DNA of 64,000 nucleotides from Nanobdellota archaeon (GTDB lineage Archaea; Aenigmatarchaeota; Aenigmatarchaeia; Aenigmatarchaeales; Aenigmatarchaeaceae): NCBI GenBank assembly GCA_018901755.1, contig JAHIDZ010000015.1, positions 1 to 64,000 of the forward strand, read 5' to 3'. Shown piece by piece: positions 20,810 to 30,201 of this stretch (position 1 is its first letter; each line of letters starts with the position of its first letter). The notes under the pieces were generated by a model. It saw only the letters and a program-made list of their open reading frames with translations, ran no database searches and was not told where the DNA came from. The position numbers and the translations under genes were made by a program.

Positions 20810-21364
20810 TTACCACGGCTCTCTTTTTATTTTTAATGCATATCCAATTATCGAAGCACCACGATGAATTAGAAATGTCATGATGAACATCCAGACAACC
20901 ATTATGGTTGTGTAATTTACAAACATGAAAGTGAATAGTAACACACCTATTATGAAATCTAACTGATCGAAGAACATGAAGTTTTGTCCTCTTTTCATTC
21001 CAAGTCTTCTTTTGAAGAAACTTTTAATCAAATCGCCCATTAATGCTCCAAATGGTATCAAGAAAGCGATTAATGCATTCATTATTGGTAATGATACACC
21101 ATATTGATTGGCATATAGACTAAGACTTGGGAATAAAACTGTTTCAGCTAATCCGACTAGAAATCCAGCCATTACACCTAAAGTAAGTCCTTCCCAAGTT
21201 TTTCCATCTCCAAATATTCTGTTTCCTTTGTATGATTTTCCAAAATCAATAGGATGACTTTCAATACCATATACTCTTACGAATGTAGGGAAACAATTTG
21301 CAGCATATGCTGGAAATAATATCCAGAAGGCTCTAATAAATTCCGCCAATAATAAAAATAACAT
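20810..21364 (-). CDS. carS: CDP-archaeol synthase (CarS, DUF46)
   Basis: PAYAANCFPTF, KSYKGNRIFGDGKTWEG, LGMKRGQNFMFFDQLDF. Confidence 0.88.
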   Translation of the reverse strand: MLFLLLAEFIRAFWILFPAYAANCFPTFVRVYGIESHPIDFGKSYKGNRIFGDGKTWEGLTLGVMAGFLVGLAETVLFPSLSLYANQYGVSLPIMNALIAFLIPFGALMGDLIKSFFKRRLGMKRGQNFMFFDQLDFIIGVLLFTFMFVNYTTIMVVWMFIMTFLIHRGASIIGYALKIKREPW

Positions 21365-21453
21365 AAAATTATTGCGAGACTATCCTTATTAATCTTTCCT
21401 CTTAAGGAAACCTTTAAATACCTTTAACCGCAATTAAATTTACACGTGATAGA

Positions 21454-21618
21454 ATGGTACTAAAATGTTCAACATGCGGAGTAAACTTAATAGGGCAAAG
21501 TAAGTTTGTAAAATTTCAGTGCCCAAACTGTTCTGAAACAACTATAATTCGATGTTATCAGTGTAAAAAGAACGCAAATCCATATGAATGCGAAAAATGT
21601 AAATTTAGAGGACCTTAA
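21454..21618 (+). CDS. Small zinc-ribbon protein upstream of aEF1-beta
   Basis: MVLKCSTCGVNL..CPNC..CYQCK..CEKCKFRGP; 54 aa, four CxxC pairs. Confidence 0.8.
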   Translation: MVLKCSTCGVNLIGQSKFVKFQCPNCSETTIIRCYQCKKNANPYECEKCKFRGP

Positions 21619-21628
21619 GTGATTATTT

Positions 21629-21880
21629 ATGGGTAATGTATTAATCTCAATTAAAATTATGCCAACTTCTGTTGAAATAAACTTAGAAGATGTTGTTACT
21701 AAAATTAAAGAAAATGTAGAACTTAAAGATTATAAAATAGAACCAATGGCTTTTGGATTAAAATGTTTAAGAATACTTGTCCTAACTCCAGATAAGGGAG
21801 GAACAGATGAAATAGAAGGACTGATTAATGCGATAGATGGCGTTGAATCAGTTGAAGTTGAAAACGTAACCTTATCTTAA
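21629..21880 (+). CDS. ef1b: Elongation factor aEF1-beta
   Basis: Size, sequence and pairing with the zinc-ribbon gene are typical of archaea. Confidence 0.88.
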   Translation: MGNVLISIKIMPTSVEINLEDVVTKIKENVELKDYKIEPMAFGLKCLRILVLTPDKGGTDEIEGLINAIDGVESVEVENVTLS

Positions 21881-21895
21881 TACTCATCAAAGAAA

Positions 21896-22552
21896 ATGGA
21901 AATGATAGGCATGAAAGGAATTAGAATTTGCAGAAATGGTAAACCATGGGGTCATAATAGAAATTATCATAACCCAGAATATATAAGAAAACAAAGAGAA
22001 ACACATCTTGGAATCAAAAATGGGAACTGGAAAGGCGGAATAACAAAACAACATATGGAGAAATATGCAACGCGAAGCGATTATCTTTTTTCTGCTGAAA
22101 ATATGAATAGAATTCGTGTTACAGGAATGAGGAGTAAGAAAGGTATGGATAATCCGATGTTTGGTAGAAAACATTCTGAAGGAACCAGATTACTGATGAG
22201 TCAAAAGAAAATTGGAATATTTGATGGTCCTGGAAATCCAAATTGGTGCGGGGGCATATCGTTTGAACCTTATGGCCAAGAGTTTGATGATCAGTTAAAG
22301 GAACAGGTTCGAAAAAGAGATAATCATAAATGTCAATTATGTTTTATTCATCAAAATGAAATGAGAAATCGTACTAATAGATCATATAAGTTAATCGTAC
22401 ATCATATTGATTATGACAAAACAAATAACACACCCGAGAATTTAATTTCGTTGTGCAGAAAATGTCATATTAAAACAAACTATAAAAGACAAAAATGGAC
22501 TATACATCTAAAAGATAAAATAAACGGAGGTTTTACACGTGGTAGAGTTTGA
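21896..22552 (+). CDS. HNH endonuclease with NUMOD3-like motifs
   Basis: GIKNGNWKGG, NPMFGRKHSEGTR repeats; HNH core VRKRDNHKCQLC...HHIDYDKTNNTPENLISLCRKCH. Confidence 0.85.
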   Translation: MEMIGMKGIRICRNGKPWGHNRNYHNPEYIRKQRETHLGIKNGNWKGGITKQHMEKYATRSDYLFSAENMNRIRVTGMRSKKGMDNPMFGRKHSEGTRLLMSQKKIGIFDGPGNPNWCGGISFEPYGQEFDDQLKEQVRKRDNHKCQLCFIHQNEMRNRTNRSYKLIVHHIDYDKTNNTPENLISLCRKCHIKTNYKRQKWTIHLKDKINGGFTRGRV

Positions 22553-22769
22553 AACAAAAGAAGTAAAAGAAATAAAATTCGGAAATAACAAGTTTTTGGA
22601 AGTAGCTTTGAAAACAGCAAAAACAGACGAAGGTCAATCAGATTTCGTCTCGATTTCTAAAGGATTCATGACACAAACAGGAGAAAAAAGATTCAAGAAT
22701 TCATTAGGATTCCCAGCTGAATCAGAGATAAGAGATAGACTTGTAGAAGCTTTGCAAGGCATTCTTTAA
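22539..22769 (+). CDS. Hypothetical protein
   Basis: 76 aa ORF preceded by SD-like GGAGG. Confidence 0.6.
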   Translation: MVEFETKEVKEIKFGNNKFLEVALKTAKTDEGQSDFVSISKGFMTQTGEKRFKNSLGFPAESEIRDRLVEALQGIL

Positions 22770-22807
22770 GATTTGAGAAAGTAGGAAATTAACCTCCTAC
22801 TTCGATT

Positions 22808-22945
22808 TTATTTTTTCATTTGAAATGTACCTTTGCAAATAGAACATCCCTGCGGGCTATTACACTTTATACATACAATTGCACCACAACGATTGCATGT
22901 CTGTGTTCCGATTCCACCACATGCTTTACAGATACCGAATCTCAT
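22808..22945 (-). CDS. Small zinc-finger protein
   Basis: MRFGICKACGGIGTQTCNRCGAIVCIKCNSPQGCSICKGTFQMKK. Confidence 0.7.
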   Translation of the reverse strand: MRFGICKACGGIGTQTCNRCGAIVCIKCNSPQGCSICKGTFQMKK

Positions 22946-22997
22946 GTAATCACAATCCTTAATAAGTTTACGATATTTATATAATTTACTGAAACAG

Positions 22998-24584
22998 ATG
23001 ATGATTATGAAAGAACTTAGTAAGACTAGATCATTATGTCCCGAGTGTTTGAAAACTTTAGATGCTACTATATTTGAAGAAGATAATAAAGTTTTTATTA
23101 CTAAGACTTGTCCAGAACACGGCGAGTGCACGGAAGTATACTGGGAAGATGCTGAGATGTATAAGAAAGCACAGAAATGGGCACGAGACGGTAAAGGGAT
23201 TTCAAACCCAAATATAGAAATGACTAAAGAATGCCCTGGAAGTTGTGGTCTTTGTAAAAATCATAAATCTCATACTTGTTTAGGTAATGTTGTTATTACA
23301 AATCGTTGTGATTTAGCATGTTGGTATTGCTTTTTTTTCGCATCAAAAATGGGTTATGTTTATGAACCTACTAAAGATCAGATAAGAGCTATGTTGAAAA
23401 ATATGCGAGGAGAAGGACCAGTTGGTTGCAAAGCTGTACAATTTACTGGAGGAAATCCAGAGGTAAGAGAAGATTTAATTGATATAATTAAAATTGCAAA
23501 AGAAGAAGGGTATAGACACATACAACCAAATATTAATGGAACATACAAATTATGGAAAGATCCTGAATTTGCTAAGCAAATGAAAGAAGCTGGTGCAAAT
23601 ACAATTTATCTTTCTTTCGATGGAACTAATCCTAAAACAAATCCTAAAAATCATTGGGAAGTTCCATTTGCTATTGAAAATTGTAGAAAAGTAAAACTTG
23701 GAATTACTTTAGTTCCAACTGTCATCAAAGGAACAAATGATCAAGATGTTGGAAATATTGTCAAATTTGGTTTGAATAATATTGATATTGTAAGAGCAAT
23801 TAATTTTCAACCAGTTTCATTGGTTGGTAGAATTTCTAAAGCAGACAGAGAAAAGATGAGAATAACAATACCAACTCTGATAAAAAATATTGAAAAACAA
23901 ACAGACGGTATGATTGTTAAAGAAGATTGGTATCCTATTCCTATAGTTTCAGGCGTTACTAGAATAGTAGAAGCACTATTTGGTAAACCACAGTATCAAT
24001 TAAGTTCTCACTTTGCTTGTGGTATGTCTACATTTGTATACAAACAAGGCGATGAAGTTATTCCATTTCCAAGATTTGTTGACGTTGAAGGATTAATGAC
24101 ATATTTTAATGAAAAGGCAGATCAGATAGAATCTGGACAAAACAGATTACTAACAGGCGCAAAAATAGCTGCAAGTCTTGGAAAATATATTGATAAAGAC
24201 AAACAGCCAAAGGATTTAAATCTTTCAAAAATATTTGCAGATATTATTTTAAACAAAGGAAGTTACGCATCAATGCGTGTGTTAATGCACAAGATTCAGA
24301 TGATGGGAATCATGCATTTCCAAGATTTGTATAATTACGATATTGAACGAACGAAAAGATGTGTTATACATTATGCTCAACCTGATGGAACCATCGTACC
24401 GTTTTGCGCATTTAATGTAATACCAGAATGGTATCGTGATAAAGTACAAAGAAAATATTCTATAAGTATACCAGAATGGGAAGCAAAAACTGGAAAGAAA
24501 TTAGATGAGATTTTATATAAACGAGATGTGAAAAAACTGGAAGCAGATCCAATTTACAAGAAAGCATATCAAGGATTCATTTAA
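22998..24584 (+). CDS. Radical SAM protein of the tetraether lipid synthase (Tes) type
   Basis: CDLACWYC radical SAM motif; additional N-terminal Cys clusters CPECLKT, CPEHGEC, CPGSCGLC; 528 aa. Confidence 0.8.
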   Translation: MMIMKELSKTRSLCPECLKTLDATIFEEDNKVFITKTCPEHGECTEVYWEDAEMYKKAQKWARDGKGISNPNIEMTKECPGSCGLCKNHKSHTCLGNVVITNRCDLACWYCFFFASKMGYVYEPTKDQIRAMLKNMRGEGPVGCKAVQFTGGNPEVREDLIDIIKIAKEEGYRHIQPNINGTYKLWKDPEFAKQMKEAGANTIYLSFDGTNPKTNPKNHWEVPFAIENCRKVKLGITLVPTVIKGTNDQDVGNIVKFGLNNIDIVRAINFQPVSLVGRISKADREKMRITIPTLIKNIEKQTDGMIVKEDWYPIPIVSGVTRIVEALFGKPQYQLSSHFACGMSTFVYKQGDEVIPFPRFVDVEGLMTYFNEKADQIESGQNRLLTGAKIAASLGKYIDKDKQPKDLNLSKIFADIILNKGSYASMRVLMHKIQMMGIMHFQDLYNYDIERTKRCVIHYAQPDGTIVPFCAFNVIPEWYRDKVQRKYSISIPEWEAKTGKKLDEILYKRDVKKLEADPIYKKAYQGFI

Positions 24585-24608
24585 ATCCTTTTCTGTTCTA
24601 TTATAATT

Positions 24609-25079
24609 ATGTCAAGTTACCTGAAAGCAATGGTGTTAACAAAAGAATTAGAAGAAAGATCAAAAGCTGAAGCAAGAGCAAAAAAAGAAGAAATGATTCA
24701 GTCGCCATCAGAATCATTTTTATATTCTTTACATACTTCAGGTACGAGTGTTGCAGACTGCCAGCTGTGTGGTAGAGTATATTTTGCAGAACATAATGCT
24801 GGATATGAAGAAGGAGAACTTGAGAAATTAAAAGAAAACGCTAAAAAATACCCAACTAAGTATATAGACGTTAATGATGAATTTATTTCAATTGTGAGTA
24901 TTGGCGGTAAATAGGCTGTAGTCGATTGCGAGTGTCACGGACTTAGAGTATATGAAGATTTTATCTTAAATGAGAAGAATTTAATAGTAGACTATTTATC
25001 TAGATTGAATAGGGAAGGAGCCAAGCTAGAAGTAAAACGAAAAGAAGAAAAGAAAAAACTAAAGAAACTTTCTAAATAA
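24609..25079 (+). pseudogene. Small putative metal-binding protein interrupted by in-frame TAG at 24912-24914
   Basis: Same frame continues after TAG for 54 codons; CxxC before and CxCH after the stop. Confidence 0.6.
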
Positions 25080-25148
25080 AGGTTTAAATCTCTTTCAAAC
25101 CAATTAAATTATAGTTGTTACTGTAAAGATAAATAACGAGGCAATTTA

Positions 25149-25475
25149 ATGAGCTTATCAGAATTTAAAAAATCCATGCGAATATTATTTGGTAATCACG
25201 AGGACATTAGAATGGATTTAATAATGGATTACTGCACACTTTGTTATAATTCTAAAAATTCAGTTGATCCGAAAGAATACGCTAATTCTCTTATGTATAA
25301 AGCAAGGGTGCTGGATAATTTAGATGAGACAATTGCCAGTCATAAAGATGGAGAAATTCCAAGAAAGGTCTGCATAACATTTAGAAATTATTGTACTGCA
25401 TCAGTTTGTGATGAAGCAAGAAAGGTTTTGAAACCTGTTGCATCTGATATAAGAGATAATCATTATTTTGACTGA
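25149..25475 (+). CDS. Hypothetical protein
   Basis: 108 aa ORF with upstream TTTAAATC box. Confidence 0.5.
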   Translation: MSLSEFKKSMRILFGNHEDIRMDLIMDYCTLCYNSKNSVDPKEYANSLMYKARVLDNLDETIASHKDGEIPRKVCITFRNYCTASVCDEARKVLKPVASDIRDNHYFD

Positions 25476-25525
25476 AAAGAAATAAAATTATTTCTTAGGT
25501 AGTTCTTTCACCAATTCCTTAAATT

Positions 25526-25552
25526 GCGTCTTTGAGAAGCATTTAAATCCTT
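25526..25552 (+). promoter_or_regulatory. Repeated promoter module GCGTCTTTGAGAAGCATTTAAATC (copy 1)
   Basis: Near-identical sequence at 26946 and 27415, each just upstream of an ORF. Confidence 0.65.
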
Positions 25553-25571
25553 TGATATTAATATAATTATT

Positions 25572-25949
25572 ATGTATGAAGAAGACAGATATTCAATGCG
25601 AGCGCTGGTTTTGTTATATATGGCAAATAAACAAGGTGAAGTTGAAAATTCACAAATGAAAAGGGAATTAAAACAAATTACTGATTGTTGCGGAAAGAAC
25701 GGTTTATACATATCTCTTGATTTTATAGAACTTGGAAATGATGATTTGTACAGTAAACCATTTAATTATATTATGGGCAAATTGACCGATTTGGAGTATG
25801 TCAAAATGTATTATGGTGATGGTAAAATTGCATATGAAATAAATGAAAACGTGGCTAAAGAACTTTCAGATCGAAATTCTGTCTTTCTTAGAGAATTTTC
25901 TGAAAATGAGCTAAACATTTTACAGGACGCAGTTCACTCGGTTAAGTAG
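25572..25949 (+). CDS. Hypothetical protein
   Basis: 125 aa ORF. Confidence 0.5.
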   Translation: MYEEDRYSMRALVLLYMANKQGEVENSQMKRELKQITDCCGKNGLYISLDFIELGNDDLYSKPFNYIMGKLTDLEYVKMYYGDGKIAYEINENVAKELSDRNSVFLREFSENELNILQDAVHSVK

Positions 25950-26044
25950 ATGTTATTCATTTAAATTATGGAATGTAAATATCTTATAATTATTAATAAA
26001 TTGTGTAATCTAACTTTATATTATTCTACCCACATATAATCAAC

Positions 26045-26578
26045 ATGGTAAAACAGTTCATGGGAGTGCGCATTGAGAAAAAACCTCTAATATTTAGAAA
26101 TGAAAATAGAGTTTCCTTTGATACCATGATATTTATTGATTTGATATTAACAGAAGATATTAAATTGAAATTATTATCTGATTGGAAAAATAATGCTAAA
26201 AATACTAAATTTTTTATATCAGAAAAAGTCATAAAAGAGACTACTGGTGTTTTAATTAATAAAAATTTTAGCCCTTATTATGGTGATCCTACAGCTGTTA
26301 AAGAAGCAATTAATAAGATTATTAAAGAATTAAGTATTAAAAAACTAAATTATGATAAAAAAATAGATAATAAATCAGGATATCAATTATTTTGTGAATA
26401 TGAAGAAAGATATCCAGAAGAATGCCATATTCAAGATGCAAGAATCGTAGCTCATTTGAGAAGAGAACAAATCAATGTTGTATATTCAATAGAAAAACGA
26501 TTTAGAAGACTTGCTCAGATTGCTGAGATAGAAGCTAGAAAATCAATTATGGATAAATTTGATCAAATATCTCAATAG
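26045..26578 (+). CDS. Hypothetical protein, possibly PIN-like
   Basis: FIDLIL..., HIQDARIVAHLRREQINVVYS; weak resemblance only. Confidence 0.45.
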   Translation: MVKQFMGVRIEKKPLIFRNENRVSFDTMIFIDLILTEDIKLKLLSDWKNNAKNTKFFISEKVIKETTGVLINKNFSPYYGDPTAVKEAINKIIKELSIKKLNYDKKIDNKSGYQLFCEYEERYPEECHIQDARIVAHLRREQINVVYSIEKRFRRLAQIAEIEARKSIMDKFDQISQ

Positions 26579-26819
26579 CCTTTTCTTTATTACCATTAGC
26601 TTTTTTCAATGATTCTTTCCAAGCTTTTACTCTTTCTTCCTTTATTGCTTCATGTATCTTTTTTTGAGGTTTTATAGCTATAGATGATAATATTTCAAAT
26701 TCCATAAGTTCTTTTTCACATTCGATAGTTTTTTTTAATTTACTTTCAATCTCAGAAAACCTAGTCTCAACTTGTTTATTAACAAAGCTAGGAATATTTT
26801 GAATCATATCTGCTTTCAT
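26547..26819 (-). CDS. Hypothetical coiled-coil protein
   Basis: 90 aa ORF, charged helical. Confidence 0.4.
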   Translation of the reverse strand: MKADMIQNIPSFVNKQVETRFSEIESKLKKTIECEKELMEFEILSSIAIKPQKKIHEAIKEERVKAWKESLKKANGNKEKAIEIFDQIYP

Positions 26820-26945
26820 AAATATGATTTTATATCCAATGCTTATAAACGTTGCGGTTTGGATATGCTCTTTTTACTTGTTAGAACCGAATCTTGATTT
26901 TCAAAATAGGTTAGAATATCATTTTTCAACATTTCATCAATCCGC

Positions 26946-26972
26946 GCGTCTTTGAGAAGCATTTAAATCTCG
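26946..26972 (+). promoter_or_regulatory. Repeated promoter module (copy 2)
   Basis: GCGTCTTTGAGAAGCATTTAAATC. Confidence 0.65.
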
Positions 26973-26990
26973 CGAATTATAATAATAATT

Positions 26991-27413
26991 ATGGTCGAAA
27001 TAGTAAATCCAATAACAAAGAAACATTTGATATTGCTTACCTACAAAGTTATGAACGGAGTAGATTATGATGAAATGCATAGAGCTGTTAAGGGCTTTCA
27101 AGACGTTTTAGAAAAAAGATACGGAAAAACATTAGGATACAAATTTCAGGATTTATCAATATACAAATATTGGGACAACCAATTTCAGATGGATATAGAA
27201 GCGTTTGAGTTCATCGATGGTGTTGTTGTAAAAGAGGATATTCAAATTCCTGGAAGTTCAGAATATAATTTTGATTTAAAGTTGAGTGATATGGGAGTAG
27301 ATATATGTGAAATTTTGTCAAGCCCACACTTGAAGAGAGAATTTAATGATAAAAGAATAACAAAGAAATTGTTAAGGGAATTAAAGAAAATTAAAAAAGA
27401 AATCGCATCATAA
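26991..27413 (+). CDS. Hypothetical protein
   Basis: 140 aa ORF, close-spaced promoter. Confidence 0.5.
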   Translation: MVEIVNPITKKHLILLTYKVMNGVDYDEMHRAVKGFQDVLEKRYGKTLGYKFQDLSIYKYWDNQFQMDIEAFEFIDGVVVKEDIQIPGSSEYNFDLKLSDMGVDICEILSSPHLKREFNDKRITKKLLRELKKIKKEIAS

Positions 27414-27414
27414 T

Positions 27415-27441
27415 CTCGTGTTTGAGAAGCATTTAAATCCT
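27415..27441 (+). promoter_or_regulatory. Repeated promoter module (copy 3)
   Basis: TCGTGTTTGAGAAGCATTTAAATCC. Confidence 0.65.
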
Positions 27442-27469
27442 TTTCTGTTCTATTATAATTAGTGATAAA

Positions 27470-28267
27470 ATGTCTGAACAAAGAGATTATGGAACACCAG
27501 AAAATCCTAATTTAGAAAATATAACAATAGAACTTATTCATTCTGTTAACGAATATCAAAGATTATTACCAAATGTTATTCTTGATATTGAACAAGTTGG
27601 TAAAATAGATCCAATGTATCTAACACCAGATAAACCAAATACTGCAAGAAAAGTTATACCTGTAAGAGAAAGAATTGTTAGTAGAGGCGGATCAGAAATG
27701 GGAGATAAGATTGGAGATATATATGCTATACTATTTAGACTTGGGGACGGAACAGGAGATCAAAATACATACAAAGTAGATGAGCTTGACTTACCAACAA
27801 ATTATTTTGGTTTTGATAATGATAACAAGGTAGGACTTCTTCCAAGAAAGAAAGATTGTATAATGGAAGCATTTTTTCCATTCTTCTCTATTGCGAACAA
27901 TCAAATTTATAGAAATTTAACATCGCTTACCGAATTAACAGTTGATGATATTGAAAATCCAGAAGTTGTTGTCAAAACAGCTACACTTGGAACAGAATAC
28001 CATGCTTATGGTTGTAAGATGCGTGCATTAAAAAACAGTCCGCCTGAAAAAATAGAACCAAAAATACAATTAACATGTGGTTATTCAAGAAACGGTGAAA
28101 GATTTGGAGATCCACATTCAATTGTTCATAATGTAAGTGGTTTAGGATGGCCAGATATCATGCAAGTAGTTGGTTTTTTATCAATTGATGAACCAAATCC
28201 TTATTTTGCTAGAAAAATAGATCAAGTAGCTTCTGTTCCAGAAGATCTTTGGACAAAGTTTAAATAA
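27470..28267 (+). CDS. Hypothetical protein
   Basis: 265 aa ORF. Confidence 0.6.
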   Translation: MSEQRDYGTPENPNLENITIELIHSVNEYQRLLPNVILDIEQVGKIDPMYLTPDKPNTARKVIPVRERIVSRGGSEMGDKIGDIYAILFRLGDGTGDQNTYKVDELDLPTNYFGFDNDNKVGLLPRKKDCIMEAFFPFFSIANNQIYRNLTSLTELTVDDIENPEVVVKTATLGTEYHAYGCKMRALKNSPPEKIEPKIQLTCGYSRNGERFGDPHSIVHNVSGLGWPDIMQVVGFLSIDEPNPYFARKIDQVASVPEDLWTKFK

Positions 28268-28351
28268 AATGTGGGGAACTACACCTTTTAGTATCGTTAA
28301 CCCCGATATATTTAAGATTGGATTTAAATCTTTTTCTATGCTATTATAATT

Positions 28352-28522
28352 ATGTCAGACACTGGAGTTGCAATAGGAAAAATATCTAAAAGAAATGGAA
28401 GTAAAGTTAAATTACCGAGATCATATATCAGACTTGCTAGTCTTGGTTGTTGTTTAAGTTTTGATATATATGATAAAAGAGTAGTTGCACATACATATGA
28501 AGAAGATAATGATTTTATTTAG
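28352..28522 (+). CDS. Small AbrB/SpoVT-like protein
   Basis: MSDTGVAIGKISKRNGSKVKLPRSYIRLASLGCCLSFDIYDKRVV; TTTAAATC promoter; leaderless-type start. Confidence 0.5.
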   Translation: MSDTGVAIGKISKRNGSKVKLPRSYIRLASLGCCLSFDIYDKRVVAHTYEEDNDFI

Positions 28523-29268
28523 ATTTCTAAAGCCAAAAGAGCAACCATTATTCCAATACCAAGTAACATTGCTAATAGTTGTATCAATGATTTTATTGGT
28601 TTAGTTTCTTTGTGAAGTTCTGGTATTAAATCTGTTCCTGCTATGTAAATGAAACCACCAGCTGCTACTGGTAATAGCATTTGTTCTAAACCAGCAATCA
28701 TGTTTCCAAAAATTAATGTTAGTATTACGCCCAATAAAGCTGCTAATGCTGTCGCAAAATTCATTAATAGTGCTTTACGTTTTGAATAACCAGCATGAAT
28801 CAGAATTCCGAAATCTCCAATCTCTTGAGGTATCTCGTGAAGCAAAATAGCTATTGTAGTTGATACTCCTAATGGAATGCTAACCATGTAACTTCCAGCA
28901 ATAAGAGTTCCGTCAATAAAATTATGCACACCATCTCCAATTATATTCATCATACCGACTGGATGAGGATGATCTTTAGATGTTGGTACGTGACAATGTC
29001 GCCATGATATGAATTTTTCAAGAATGAAAAATAAGAATATTCCAGATAAGAATAATAAAGATGATTTTAAACCGAAACCAAGAGTTTCTCCAACTTCAGG
29101 TATTAGATGAATGAACGCATCACCAAGTAAAGCACCGACTGCAAAGCTTACTAAGAAGCTAAGAATCTCATTTAATTTTTCTGTTCTCATGAAAATTGTA
29201 AATACACCAACTAAAGATATAGCGCTAACTAAAAGCACACTTGCTATTGCATAGACGATTTCAAGCAT
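28519..29268 (-). CDS. ZIP-family metal transporter
   Basis: DGVHNFIDG and HEIPQEIGDF motifs; 7-8 TM helices. Confidence 0.9.
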   Translation of the reverse strand: MLEIVYAIASVLLVSAISLVGVFTIFMRTEKLNEILSFLVSFAVGALLGDAFIHLIPEVGETLGFGLKSSLLFLSGIFLFFILEKFISWRHCHVPTSKDHPHPVGMMNIIGDGVHNFIDGTLIAGSYMVSIPLGVSTTIAILLHEIPQEIGDFGILIHAGYSKRKALLMNFATALAALLGVILTLIFGNMIAGLEQMLLPVAAGGFIYIAGTDLIPELHKETKPIKSLIQLLAMLLGIGIMVALLALEI

Positions 29269-29318
29269 AGAAAGTATGGTATTTGATTATTTATATTCTA
29301 TGTATTATAATTAGTTTT

Positions 29319-30197
29319 ATGAAGAAGACATCTTTTCCAGTTGAGGAAATTAGTCCAGATTATGTTTCCAATTTAGAAAAATATACGATATTTGGAGAAA
29401 AGAATTTGGAAGAAGAGAGAAAGAAACGGTTAGGAAAAGCTATAAAATTTACAGACGAATTATTGAAGAAATATGGTAAAGTTATAAAGTCTGTGATAAT
29501 CTGGGGATCTATACTTAGAAAAGAGCAAACATTTGGCCCGAAATCAGATATAGATTTTTTAATTCTTATTGATGATACTTCGTTTAAAGTTACAAATGAT
29601 TTTCGAAATTCATTAAATCAAGAAATTCGTGTTTTGGCTAAAAAAGTATATAAAAATATATCAGTTCAACCAGTTTGGACAATAACTGAATTTTGGGATC
29701 AGGTAAGACAACAAACTCCGTTAACATATTCAATGCTACAAGAAGGTTGGGCATTATATGATACAGGATTCTTTATACCGATGAAAAAACTTTATGCTTT
29801 AGGTAGAATGCCGGCTACATCAGAAGCAGCCATTAAAAAGATGGATCCAGTTGAACGAAGATTGGCAAGAGCTAGGGAATCGAAAGCGATGATTGTTTTT
29901 GATGATATTTTTTATGCAATGGTAGAATCTGCTCAAAGTGTTTTAATGTTTGTTGGTGTAGATGTTGGTAGTGTGAGACTGACACCAAAAGTAATGAGAG
30001 AAAAGTTAACAACAGAAGGATTACTGGAAAATAAATGGGCAGATGAATTAGATAATGTAATAAAATTTCATAAAGCAGTCGAACACGGTGAGATAAAATA
30101 TATTACTGGTAAAGAATTTGATAAATGGATAGAACGCGGAGAAAAGTTTGTAAAGAGAATGAAGAAATTATTAAAGGAGCTTGCGAAAAAGAAGTGA
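29319..30197 (+). CDS. Nucleotidyltransferase-domain protein with HEPN-like C-terminus
   Basis: IIWGSILRKEQTFGPKSDIDFLILID; C-terminal helical region. Confidence 0.75.
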   Translation: MKKTSFPVEEISPDYVSNLEKYTIFGEKNLEEERKKRLGKAIKFTDELLKKYGKVIKSVIIWGSILRKEQTFGPKSDIDFLILIDDTSFKVTNDFRNSLNQEIRVLAKKVYKNISVQPVWTITEFWDQVRQQTPLTYSMLQEGWALYDTGFFIPMKKLYALGRMPATSEAAIKKMDPVERRLARARESKAMIVFDDIFYAMVESAQSVLMFVGVDVGSVRLTPKVMREKLTTEGLLENKWADELDNVIKFHKAVEHGEIKYITGKEFDKWIERGEKFVKRMKKLLKELAKKK

Positions 30198-30201
30198 TTT
30201 C

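Noticed and set aside
11849-25079. Genetic code reassignment of UGA or UAG
   Set aside because: Many well-supported genes terminate at TGA and TAG at expected C-termini, so two isolated in-frame stops do not support reassignment.
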